From positions 1-20,727 of the forward strand of contig JAQUNY010000013.1 in NCBI GenBank assembly GCA_028717405.1: a stretch of DNA of 20,727 nt, read 5' to 3'. Positions within the stretch are counted from its first letter, which is position 1; every line of letters starts with the position of its first letter. Position numbers and translations under genes: made by a program. The stretch is from Eubacteriales bacterium. Lineage in GTDB: Bacteria; Bacillota; Clostridia; JAQUNY01. Below the pieces are notes generated by a model, which worked only from the letters and a program-made list of their open reading frames with translations, searched no databases and was not told the origin of the DNA. Below are positions 6,424-14,140 of the stretch, in pieces.

Positions 6424-7710
6424 ATGGGGAATAAAAAAGGTAAAACAGGTATAAAGTACGACATAAGGGACATATCACTTTCCGGCGAGGGGAGGCTCAG
6501 GATCGATTGGGCAGACAGGCAGATGCCAGTCCTGAAAGCTATAAGAGAAAGATTTTCAAAAGAAAAGCCCCTGGAAGGGAAAAGAATGTCTTGTTGTCTG
6601 CACGTTACGGCAGAAACCGCAAACCTTGTGAGGACGCTAAAAGAAGGCGGTGCAGATATAGCGCTTTGTGCATCAAATCCTCTTTCGACACAGGATGATG
6701 TTGCTGCCTCGCTTGCAGAAGATTATGGAATAGCAGTATATGCCATTAAGGGCGAAGACAGAGATACATATTACAGGCATCTGATTTCCGCAATAGAACA
6801 CAAGCCTGATATGACACAGGACGACGGTGCGGACCTGGTGGGGCTTCTTCACAGCAGATATGAAGATACCCTGCTTAAAAATGTACTGGGAGGCACTGAG
6901 GAAACTACAACCGGGGTGATCCGGCTGAAAAGCATGGAAAGGGATAAGGCGCTCCGTTTCCCGGTTATCGCAGTGAACGAATCTGATACTAAGCATCTTT
7001 TTGACAACAGGTATGGCACCGGGCAGAGCACTCTTGACGGACTGCTCAGAGCTACGAATGTACTGCTTTGCGGTAAAAATTTTGTTGTATGCGGATACGG
7101 GTGGTGCGGAAGAGGACTTGCAATGAGGGCAAAGGGAATGGGAGCCAATGTGATTGTGACCGAGGTAGACCATATCAAGGCTATTGAAGCGCTGATGGAC
7201 GGTTTCAGGGTTATGAAGCTTGAAAAGGCTATGCCTGAAGCGGATATAGTAATAACGGTGACGGGAAATCTCAACGTTATTGATATCAAACACTTCAGAA
7301 AAGCAAAAGACGGTGTGATAATCGCAAATTCAGGGCATTTCAATGATGAGATATGTATAGGGGCACTTGAAAAAATGTCTGTTTCCAGAAAAAAAGTCAG
7401 GGAATATGTTGAGGAATTCACCCTTGAAAATGGCAGGAAGGTCTATCTGCTGGCAGAAGGAAGGCTGCTTAATCTTTCTTCTGCAGAGGGGCATCCGGCA
7501 GTAGTCATGGACATGAGTTTCGCAAATCAGGCACTTGGCGCAGAGTATCTGGTCAGGAACCATAAGAGCCTGAAGAACAAAGTATATGTCATCCCCGCGG
7601 ATATCGACCGTGAGATAGCCAGGCTCAAACTTGAAACTATGGGTATTGAGATCGACAGCCTGACAAAAGAACAAAAAGTTTATCTTGCATCCTGGAAGAG
7701 CGGCACATGA
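6424..7710 (+). CDS. ahcY: S-adenosylhomocysteinase
   Basis: 428 residues with a strong GGGAGGGG ribosome site. It splits S-adenosylhomocysteine into adenosine and homocysteine using tightly bound NAD, relieving product inhibition of methyltransferases. Visible are HVTAETANL with the substrate His, NPLSTQDDVAA, the glutamate in GGTEETTTGV, the catalytic Lys and Asp in NESDTKHLFDNRYG (near residue 190), the NAD loop VCGYGWCGRG, and SGHFNDEI with the catalytic His. The length of about 425 and the lack of the ~40-residue insert of longer bacterial forms place it in the shorter group shared with archaea and thermophiles. The C-terminus (YLASWKSGT) lacks the common KPxxYRY tail. It follows the methyltransferase by 62 bases, probably in one unit. 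Confidence 0.96.
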   Translation: MGNKKGKTGIKYDIRDISLSGEGRLRIDWADRQMPVLKAIRERFSKEKPLEGKRMSCCLHVTAETANLVRTLKEGGADIALCASNPLSTQDDVAASLAEDYGIAVYAIKGEDRDTYYRHLISAIEHKPDMTQDDGADLVGLLHSRYEDTLLKNVLGGTEETTTGVIRLKSMERDKALRFPVIAVNESDTKHLFDNRYGTGQSTLDGLLRATNVLLCGKNFVVCGYGWCGRGLAMRAKGMGANVIVTEVDHIKAIEALMDGFRVMKLEKAMPEADIVITVTGNLNVIDIKHFRKAKDGVIIANSGHFNDEICIGALEKMSVSRKKVREYVEEFTLENGRKVYLLAEGRLLNLSSAEGHPAVVMDMSFANQALGAEYLVRNHKSLKNKVYVIPADIDREIARLKLETMGIEIDSLTKEQKVYLASWKSGT

Positions 7711-7759
7711 ATCAGGGAGCTTTGAAACTTCAACAATAACACAAGCTTTAACGATAATG

Positions 7760-7788
7760 TTGTAATAATGACTCCTTTATGGTAAAAT
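7760..7788 (+). promoter_or_regulatory. Possible promoter of the repeat lipoprotein
   Basis: TTGTAA (7760-7765), a 17-base spacer and TAAAAT (7783-7788), about 70 bases before the start codon. Spacing is ideal but both hexamers are imperfect. Confidence 0.4.
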
Positions 7789-7857
7789 CGCAATGTTACT
7801 TTTATTGGCAGGTAAAATAATGATAGCCGTAAAAATGCGAAAGGAAAGGTGTAGTAT

Positions 7858-8982
7858 ATGAGAAAAGCATTATCTTTAATGATGGTCCTGGTTTTTGCTT
7901 TCAGTTTCCTTGCAGCCTGCGAATCCGGAGGAAAAACTCCGGATGGCTCTGATGTGACATCAGATGCCGCTGCAAGCCAGACTGCTGCCGCTCAGAGCAG
8001 CGACACAAAAATAGGTCTGGGGCTCATCACGACTATCAAAAGCTCAAAGGATCTCGGAGTTGACAGCACAGGCGGAGAGGTACTCCCTTTGGGTCAGGCA
8101 GATACTGTTATTGTAGCCGCCTTATTCGACAAAGACGGCAAGGTCGTAAAAGCAGTGATAGATACTGTGCAGGCAAAAGTGCAGTTTGATAAAGATTTGA
8201 AAATAACCACAGATTTCGATGCCCCAATTAAGACCAAAGTTGAGCTTGGCATTGATTATAATATGGTGAAAGCATCTGTAATCAAAAAAGAATGGTTTGA
8301 ACAGGCCAGTGCTCTGGCAGACTGGATGACAGGCAAGACAGCAGCTGAAATAAAGAATATGAAAACATACGAAAAGGATGCGAGTCATCCTGCCGTGCCG
8401 GATGTTCCTGAGCTTAAATCTGCCGTCACTATTACGGTTGGTGATTATCTTGCCGCTCTTGAAAAGGCTTATGTTAATGCCAAAGCGGCTCCGGGAGCAA
8501 AAACTCTTGGAATTGGTCATGAGATTTCTATTAAGAGTTCAAAGAGCTACTTAAAAAACGAAGACGGAACTGAAGTGTTGCCCCTCGCCCAGATAGATGC
8601 CGTGATCACAGCTGTTACAATGGATGCTGAGGGCAAGGTTGCCGGAGCAATAATTGACACGGCACAGACAAAAATACAATTTGATAATGCCGGAAAAATT
8701 ACCACAGACAAAGCCGGCGCATTCAGAAGCAAACTGGAACTTGGCAGCGAATACGGCATGATCCGCGCGTCTTCTATTCAGAAGGACTGGTATCAGCAGT
8801 CTGAATCACTTGCCGGATGGATGAATGGCAAAACAATAGATGAAATAAAGGCAATGAAAACCTATGAGAAGGATGCCAGCCATCCTGCAGTGCCGGATGA
8901 GCCGGAATTAAAATCCTCTGTAACCATTAATGTAAAAGATTACCTTATGGCTGCCGACGAGGCTGTGGCAAACGCAAAATGA
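7858..8982 (+). CDS. Lipoprotein with two tandem ~159-residue domains
   Basis: 374 residues. A signal peptide ends in the lipobox LAAC (Cys21), followed by a Ser/Ala/Thr-rich linker to about residue 50, so it is a cell-surface lipoprotein. The remainder is one domain present twice (51-209 and 216-374). Both copies share IKSSK, EVLPL, VxxAxxDxxGKV, AxIDTxQxKxQFD, KITTD, ELGxxYxM, KTYEKDASHPAVPD and ELKSxVTIxVxDYL. The strand pattern around DxxGKVxxAxID resembles FMN_bind-type extracellular domains, and ApbE lies next door, but no SGAT-like flavin attachment motif is visible. I do not recognise a characterised function; a surface redox or ligand-binding role is only a guess. A hairpin at 9043-9103 closes the gene. 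Confidence 0.85.
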   Translation: MRKALSLMMVLVFAFSFLAACESGGKTPDGSDVTSDAAASQTAAAQSSDTKIGLGLITTIKSSKDLGVDSTGGEVLPLGQADTVIVAALFDKDGKVVKAVIDTVQAKVQFDKDLKITTDFDAPIKTKVELGIDYNMVKASVIKKEWFEQASALADWMTGKTAAEIKNMKTYEKDASHPAVPDVPELKSAVTITVGDYLAALEKAYVNAKAAPGAKTLGIGHEISIKSSKSYLKNEDGTEVLPLAQIDAVITAVTMDAEGKVAGAIIDTAQTKIQFDNAGKITTDKAGAFRSKLELGSEYGMIRASSIQKDWYQQSESLAGWMNGKTIDEIKAMKTYEKDASHPAVPDEPELKSSVTINVKDYLMAADEAVANAK

Positions 8983-9042
8983 AGCATCCTGAGAGTTGGA
9001 TTATATCAGTTTAAATGGAAGACATTGTTGTTGACACCCGGA

Positions 9043-9103
9043 TTATCAAAGAAGGCAAAGCTCACGTTGCTGAAACGGGAGCTTTGCCTTTGAATTTTGA
9101 TAA
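9043..9103 (+). terminator. Long hairpin between the lipoprotein gene and apbE
   Basis: AAGGCAAAGCTC (9052-9063) pairs with GAGCTTTGCCTT (9079-9090), with an outer extension TTATCAAA (9043-9050) against TTTTGATAA (9095-9103). It lies 61 bases after the lipoprotein stop. There is no clean T run, so it may be a terminator, an attenuator letting some transcription into apbE, or an mRNA-stabilising stem. Confidence 0.55.
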
Positions 9104-9137
9104 TAAAAATCAACATTTATGAATATAAAGGAAATAT

Positions 9138-10334
9138 ATGAAGAAATCATTGAATCATGTTAATATGCTGTCACTGCAAATTTTTGGCAGAACTCGGGGC
9201 ACATTGACTGTTATTCTGATTATTTCTTTGCTGACAACTACAGCTTTAATAACGATGCCAATAACCGGCTGTGTATACCAGACTGAAACCGAAGGTGCTT
9301 ATATCAAATATTCAGACAGCTTTTTTGAATCATTTGATACTGTGATAACTGTTGTAGCATATGCAAAAAATGAAAATGAGTTCAGTGATTGTTATGAAAA
9401 AATAAGAAAAAGGTTTACGGAACTCCATAAATTATTTGACATTTACAATGAATATGAAGGCATCAATAATCTGAAAACGATAAATGACCATGCCGGAGCT
9501 GCCCCAATTGCGGTAGAGGAAGAGATAATCGGTCTGCTGGAATTTGCCCTTAAATGCGCGGATATGACCGGCGGCATCGTAAATGCCGCAATGGGCTCTG
9601 TGCTTGAAATATGGCATAACTATCGTGAAAAAGGGATAAACGAGCCTGATATGGCAGCCCTACCTCCGGAGGAAATTCTACAGGATGCAGCGAGGCATAT
9701 CGATATAAAAAAGATCATTGTAGACAGAGAAAAAGGAACAGTTTATCTCAGCGATCCACAGATGAAGATTGATGTCGGAGCACTTGCCAAAGGATATGCT
9801 ACCGAACTGGTGGTTTCGGAACTGCAGAAGGACGGGAACCTGATTTCAGGGATAATAAGCGCAGGAGGAAATATCAGGACCACAGGCAAGCCTCTTGACG
9901 GGGTGCGAGCGAGATGGGGCATTGGCATACACGACCCTGAAAAACCTGTGTTATCTGATGGCGAACTGCTGGATGTAGTTTATCTGAATAACGGTTCCGT
10001 CGTAACAAGCGGTGATTACGAGAGATATTATATTGTCGACGGCAGAAGGTATCATCATATAATCGATCCTGAAACATTGATGCCCGGTGAATACTTTAAA
10101 AGCGTAACAGTAGTGACTGCTGATTCCGGCCTTGCTGACGCTCTTTCTACTGCGGTTTTCCTGATGCCCTGTGTTGAGGGCAGAGCATTTATTAACTCCC
10201 TTGAAGATGTGGAAGCAATATGGGTCATGCGGGATGGCACAGTTGAGGTTACTGAAGGCTTGAAAATGATATTACGAAGCTATGGAGCTTCCGGATCCGG
10301 ACAGGATGATCGGGACAAGCAAGATAAACCATGA
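9138..10334 (+). CDS. apbE: FAD:protein FMN transferase (ApbE), probable lipoprotein
   Basis: 398 residues. The N-terminus has a basic head, a hydrophobic stretch (about 22-40) and ITGC with Cys45 as lipobox, so the enzyme is anchored outside the membrane. ApbE proteins use Mg and FAD to attach FMN covalently to Thr/Ser in target proteins. Family motifs are TGGIVNAAMGS (near 152-162), IDVGALAKGYATE (near 211-223), ISAGGNIRTTG, HHIIDPET with the conserved His and Asp, and DALSTAVFLMP with the metal-side Asp. The C-terminal tail (GQDDRDKQDKP) is polar and unconserved. It stands 155 bases after the tandem-domain lipoprotein, an obvious candidate partner, but no consensus target motif is visible there. 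Its client may be elsewhere. Confidence 0.93.
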   Translation: MKKSLNHVNMLSLQIFGRTRGTLTVILIISLLTTTALITMPITGCVYQTETEGAYIKYSDSFFESFDTVITVVAYAKNENEFSDCYEKIRKRFTELHKLFDIYNEYEGINNLKTINDHAGAAPIAVEEEIIGLLEFALKCADMTGGIVNAAMGSVLEIWHNYREKGINEPDMAALPPEEILQDAARHIDIKKIIVDREKGTVYLSDPQMKIDVGALAKGYATELVVSELQKDGNLISGIISAGGNIRTTGKPLDGVRARWGIGIHDPEKPVLSDGELLDVVYLNNGSVVTSGDYERYYIVDGRRYHHIIDPETLMPGEYFKSVTVVTADSGLADALSTAVFLMPCVEGRAFINSLEDVEAIWVMRDGTVEVTEGLKMILRSYGASGSGQDDRDKQDKP

Positions 10335-10456
10335 GATAATTACTTTATGAGAAGAACATTGCCTGGCCTGAAAACATTTTATCAAGATGAAAAGCATAAA
10401 AAATAAACTTCCAAATCGCAAAAACATTGCATAATAAACCAATATGACAGTATTTA

Positions 10457-10485
10457 TTGAGTTGATTTCCGGCCTATAGTACAAT
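10457..10485 (+). promoter_or_regulatory. Predicted promoter of the right-hand catabolic cluster
   Basis: TTGAGT (10457-10462), a 17-base spacer and TACAAT (10480-10485), about 120 bases before the MBL start. It is the only good promoter seen in the 273-base gap after apbE and would drive the long co-directional gene run. No clear terminator for apbE was found in this gap. Confidence 0.5.
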
Positions 10486-10597
10486 GTGATTGCACTGCAT
10501 AATTAATAAGTATTTATTTGATTATGAATGGCGCTGCCCGGCTATGATGTTCATGCCAAATTGGTTAATTATGCGGTTTATCTGCAGAAGGGGAGAT

Positions 10598-10603
10598 GGA
10601 GGG
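10598..10603 (+). promoter_or_regulatory. Ribosome binding site favouring ATG 10608
   Basis: GGAGGG lies 4-5 bases before ATG 10608. The upstream in-frame ATG 10596 directly abuts GGGGAG and has no spacer. Confidence 0.55.
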
Positions 10604-10607
10604 AAGT

Positions 10608-11519
10608 ATGCTCAGATTTAAGCAAAAACTAGTAAATGTACCTGAAATAAAGGTGCTGGAGTCTCCTTTCGGTGACTCCTGGAGCGGTATCACTCTGGTT
10701 TCAGGCGAAGATGTGACACCGGGGGGCACCAAAAGGATATCCGTCCTTATAGACAGTGGGGCTGATAAGAAAGTGATTGATGAAACTCTTATTCCTGCGC
10801 TTGCCGGAGAGGGCCTTGCATTGGACAGGATAGACTGGCTCCTTAACACACACACTCATGGAGATCATATAGGAGGACATTACAGGATAAGGGAGCTTGC
10901 GCCATCAATAAAAATAGCGACATTCAGGGCTTCTCTTGATAAAATGAAAAATCCGCTTAAGTATAATAAACTTATAAGAGCACGATTCCCGATGCACAGC
11001 AGTCCGCCTTCAGTATCTCTCAGGGGAGTTGATCCCGATATGCTACTTGATGATGGAGATATTATGTGCGGCTTCCTGAAGCTGGTCCATACGCCGGGAC
11101 ATGACGATGACACTGTATCCTGGCTGGATCTGCGCTCGCAGACCCTTATAACGGGAGATACGCTTCAGGGAAACGGTACGCCCGTCCAGGGAATAAGCTT
11201 CTATATGTACCTCGACATGTATAAAGCGACTCTTAAACGCTTAATGGACATGAAGATCAATAACATCCTGACAGGGCATAAGTACGTTCCTATTGATACA
11301 GCAATTGAAGGCGCGGATAAAGTAAAAGAGTGTCTGGAGATCTGCAGCGAAATAACAGCCAGAAACTCATCTCTTGTTAACGCGGCTATGGCAGATGGAG
11401 AAAGGGATACAGCCATAGTCACCAGAAGGGTGCTTGCTGCTCTTGGCGCAAAAGAGCCTGAATTTTTATTCCTGGCTATGTATACAATAGCCGCGCATAT
11501 TAAAGAAACAGGAGGATAA
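10608..11519 (+). CDS. MBL-fold metallo-hydrolase
   Basis: About 303 residues from ATG 10608. The metallo-beta-lactamase fold signature THTHGDHIGGH lies near residues 80-90, followed by HTPGHDDDTVSW with the third His, ITGDTLQGNG with the bridging Asp, and LTGHKY with the last His. All residues for a dinuclear metal site are thus present. The family hydrolyses esters, thioesters, lactones and related bonds. Its place as first gene of the catabolic cluster suggests it opens a lactone or releases an acyl group, but specificity cannot be read from the sequence. The ribosome site of the next gene (GGAGGA, 11511-11516) lies inside its last codons, so the two are tightly coupled. Confidence 0.88.
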   Translation: MLRFKQKLVNVPEIKVLESPFGDSWSGITLVSGEDVTPGGTKRISVLIDSGADKKVIDETLIPALAGEGLALDRIDWLLNTHTHGDHIGGHYRIRELAPSIKIATFRASLDKMKNPLKYNKLIRARFPMHSSPPSVSLRGVDPDMLLDDGDIMCGFLKLVHTPGHDDDTVSWLDLRSQTLITGDTLQGNGTPVQGISFYMYLDMYKATLKRLMDMKINNILTGHKYVPIDTAIEGADKVKECLEICSEITARNSSLVNAAMADGERDTAIVTRRVLAALGAKEPEFLFLAMYTIAAHIKETGG

Positions 11520-11524
11520 CGAAG

Positions 11525-12304
11525 ATGATCAGAAACGTCTTGATAACAGGTTCTTCACATGGTATAGGAGCGGCGACAGCTCTTGCTTTTGCACAGGAAG
11601 GCTGCAATATCGGAGTCAATTATTTCAAGGACAGCGATGGAGCCGAAAGGACTGCCGCGGGAGTAAGGGAAAAGGGACGCAGGGCTGAAGTATATTTTGC
11701 TGATGTGAGTGACCGTAAATCCTGTGAGGATATGCTTGAAAGATTTATAAAGGATTTTGGAAAAATTGATGTACTGGTTAATAACGCCGGAGGCGCCCTT
11801 AAAATACCGGAGGGCGGTTTTGAGGATATGCCCTTCGATTATTGGGATGCACAGATAAGACTCAATCTGAGCGCAGCAGCTTATTGCTCAAAATCAGCGG
11901 TAAAAGATATGATTTCAAAAAAGACCAGAGGAAAAATCATCAATATAAGCTCTATACACAGCGAGGTAACATATGTCAGAAGAAAACTGCTTCCGTACTG
12001 CGCTGCTAAAGCAGGCCTGAACATGTTCACAAAAGCGCTTGCAGTTGAAGTCATAAAATACGGCATTAATGTTAACTGCATAGCTCCGGGATTTATTTCG
12101 ACCAAGACCACCACGAGGTATAATGAGGCTGAACTGAACGGGTTTTTAAGAAAAATACCGGCCGGGCATCTGGGTTCTGTCGATGACATTACTCCAATGG
12201 TCCTGTTTCTTGCTGATGATTCCAAATCGGGATTTATAGTGGGCCAGACTTTCTTTATAGACGGCGGGCAATCGATCGACGGCGCTATAGACGCGATGTT
12301 ATAA
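11525..12304 (+). CDS. Short-chain dehydrogenase/reductase (SDR)
   Basis: 259 residues, classical SDR. The cofactor loop TGSSHGIG (8-15) follows the first strand, NNAG lies near 86-89, the catalytic Ser in NISSIHS, and the YCAAK tetrad (Tyr and Lys near 158-162); the C-terminal VGQTFFIDGGQ is typical of FabG-like members. It performs NAD(P)-dependent alcohol/ketone interconversion. It starts 5 bases after the MBL gene. In this setting it may oxidise a hydroxy acid before the downstream dehydratase or reduce an oxo intermediate; I cannot decide which from sequence. It is unlikely to be a fatty-acid FabG since no fab genes adjoin. Confidence 0.9.
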   Translation: MIRNVLITGSSHGIGAATALAFAQEGCNIGVNYFKDSDGAERTAAGVREKGRRAEVYFADVSDRKSCEDMLERFIKDFGKIDVLVNNAGGALKIPEGGFEDMPFDYWDAQIRLNLSAAAYCSKSAVKDMISKKTRGKIINISSIHSEVTYVRRKLLPYCAAKAGLNMFTKALAVEVIKYGINVNCIAPGFISTKTTTRYNEAELNGFLRKIPAGHLGSVDDITPMVLFLADDSKSGFIVGQTFFIDGGQSIDGAIDAML

Positions 12305-12330
12305 ACCGAATAAATAATAAAAGGATGTAA

Positions 12331-12346
12331 TGGTATAATAATACCA
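12331..12346. promoter_or_regulatory. Inverted repeat with extended -10 before the IlvD/Edd-type gene
   Basis: TGGTATAATAATACCA has 6-base arms TGGTAT/ATACCA around AATA. It contains TGGTATAAT, an extended -10 (TGNTATAAT), though no good -35 is visible. The arms resemble FCD-GntR half-sites. It could be an internal promoter with an operator inside the cluster. Confidence 0.4.
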
Positions 12347-12370
12347 GAAAGGTCAAAAACAGGTAGAAAA

Positions 12371-14050
12371 ATGGATGATTTTAAAAATGTAGAACTCAGA
12401 AGCAGGTGGGAGTTCGGGGAAGCATCGGAATGCCGCAGAGGTCTTATGCTGGGCATGGGATATTCGGAGGCTGAGCTTCAAAGGCCGCTTATTGGTGTGG
12501 TAAATTCATGGAATGAATACAATCCGGGGCATGTGCACCTCGACAAGCTTGCCGAGAGAGTAAAACAGGGCATAAGGGAAGCCGGCGGCCTGCCGCTCGA
12601 AGTTATGACGACCGCCATATGTGACGGCATGGTCCTTAAGGATCCAAAATATATTGAGATACCAAGCCGTAATTCAATTGCCGACCAGGTCGAAATAACA
12701 GTCGAGGGGAATTTCTTTGACGGAATGGTGATGCTGTCGACATGTGATTCCATTGTCCCGGGGCATCTGATGGCTGCAGCGCGTCTGGATATACCGACTA
12801 TAGTTGTCACCGGCGGTTATATGCCTCTCGGACAGCACAGGGGAAAGGAAGTAGTACACATACACGCACAGGACAAGGTTGGTACAGCCAAGGAAGGCAA
12901 GATCGACATGGGTGAATACAATGAGCTGATCTCAGATTCATGGGGGATCTGCGGGGCGTGTTCTTCGATGACGACGGCAAACAGCATGTGCATGATAGCT
13001 GAAGCCCTGGGGCTTACTCTGCCGGGCAATTCATCTATGTCAGCCGTCAGCCCGCGTCTGTATCTTCTCGCATATCAGGCTGGAAAACAGATATTGGAGC
13101 TTGTAAAGAAAGGAATAACAGCGCGTAAAATTGTTACCGTTGATGCTGTTAAGAATGCAATAAAACTGGATATGGCGGTAGCGGGATCTTCCAACCTGAT
13201 TCTGCATATACCGGCTATCGCTCATGAAGCAGGTTATGATCTGCCCTGGTGGAAATATTTTGACGAAGCCTCAAATGAAGTGCCGCTCATGTCGCATCTG
13301 GCACCGGGAGGACCTTACAGCCTGAAGGATTTTGACCTTGCGGGAGGTATGTCAGCAATGCTGAAGGAACTGCTTCCGGTCCTGAATGGCAAGTGCCTGA
13401 CTGTTACAGGGAAGACTATAGAAGAGAACGTCAGGAATGCTCCCAATTACAACAGCGAAGTTATCAGGCCCATTTCAAATCCGGTCATGAAAAAGCCGGG
13501 GATAGGTGTTCTTTACGGATCTCTTGCGCCTGAAGGGGCAATAATAAAGATTGCGGCAGTTCCGGACCAGCTGATGACGTTTACCGGTAAAGCCAGGGTA
13601 TATGAGGCGCTGCAGGATAGCCTTGATGCGCTGCGCAGAGGGGAAATAAAGCCGGGTGATGCGGTTGTGCTCAGATTCATGGGATTAAAAGGGCGATTTG
13701 GGACTACGGCATTTACACTTCAGGAAGAGCTCAAGGGTATTCCGGAGCTGTTCTATTCATGCGCTGTAATAACTGACGGCAGATTCTCGGGAGGGACTTC
13801 GGGACTGAGCGTGGGATACCTTTCGCCTGAAGCTGCGTTGGGCGGTCCTTTGGCAATTGTCCGCAACGGCGATGATATTCATATTGATATAGCAAAACGC
13901 AAAATCGATTTGCTTATAAGCGAAGATGAAGTTAAAGTCCGTACTGAAGAATTCAAATGGGAATTTGAAGGCGGTGAATATAAAAGGTATCTCAACCTGT
14001 TTGCCAAAAACGTAAGCTCAATGGCAAAAGGCGGGATATGGGAAGTATAG
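12371..14050 (+). CDS. Divergent IlvD/Edd-family dehydratase
   Basis: 559 residues, the usual length for dihydroxy-acid or sugar-acid dehydratases. These Fe-S/Mg enzymes turn 2,3-dihydroxy acids into 2-oxo-3-deoxy acids. Matching blocks include GVVNSWNEYNPGHVHLDKLA, EIPSRNSIADQVE, STCDSIVPGH, GICGACSSMTTANSM, and SCAVITDGRFSGGTSGLSVG near the C-terminus. Cluster ligands differ from IlvD: the PCN cysteine is Gly53, while Cys84 (ICDGM), Cys125 (CDS) and Cys197 (GAC) remain, the arrangement found in Edd. The lysine that normally follows CD (carbamylated, Mg-binding in studied DHADs) is Ser127. This argues against plain valine/isoleucine synthesis, as does the lack of ilvBNC. It sits 66 bases after the SDR gene in the catabolic cluster. 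The family is secure; the substrate is unknown. Confidence 0.85.
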   Translation: MDDFKNVELRSRWEFGEASECRRGLMLGMGYSEAELQRPLIGVVNSWNEYNPGHVHLDKLAERVKQGIREAGGLPLEVMTTAICDGMVLKDPKYIEIPSRNSIADQVEITVEGNFFDGMVMLSTCDSIVPGHLMAAARLDIPTIVVTGGYMPLGQHRGKEVVHIHAQDKVGTAKEGKIDMGEYNELISDSWGICGACSSMTTANSMCMIAEALGLTLPGNSSMSAVSPRLYLLAYQAGKQILELVKKGITARKIVTVDAVKNAIKLDMAVAGSSNLILHIPAIAHEAGYDLPWWKYFDEASNEVPLMSHLAPGGPYSLKDFDLAGGMSAMLKELLPVLNGKCLTVTGKTIEENVRNAPNYNSEVIRPISNPVMKKPGIGVLYGSLAPEGAIIKIAAVPDQLMTFTGKARVYEALQDSLDALRRGEIKPGDAVVLRFMGLKGRFGTTAFTLQEELKGIPELFYSCAVITDGRFSGGTSGLSVGYLSPEAALGGPLAIVRNGDDIHIDIAKRKIDLLISEDEVKVRTEEFKWEFEGGEYKRYLNLFAKNVSSMAKGGIWEV

Positions 14051-14128
14051 TGAACAATAATTAAGAAGACTCAGTAAAGATGAAGATTGGGCAAGACTGA
14101 AACTGTGGATGGAGGAAGGAGACAGGAC

Positions 14129-14132
14129 GGAG
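14129..14132 (+). promoter_or_regulatory. Ribosome binding site fixing the flavoprotein start at ATG 14141
   Basis: GGAG with an 8-base spacer precedes ATG 14141. The longer reading from 14087 adds 18 residues unlike any flavoprotein N-terminus. Confidence 0.6.
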
Positions 14133-14140
14133 AAATTGTT

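Noticed and set aside
6673..7293. Long antisense frame (206 codons) opposite ahcY
   Set aside because: It lies wholly within a gene with full family motifs and its translation resembles no protein; it is a shadow. The same holds for the long antisense frames at 6849-7421, 11881-12456 and 15592-16215.
10335..10456. Terminator for apbE
   Set aside because: No stem followed by a T run could be found; read-through into the right-hand cluster cannot be excluded.
12371..14050. Assignment as ilvD of branched-chain amino acid synthesis, given ilvE in the window
   Set aside because: Key ligand residues differ, ilvE is 8 kb away on the other strand, and the neighbours are catabolic.
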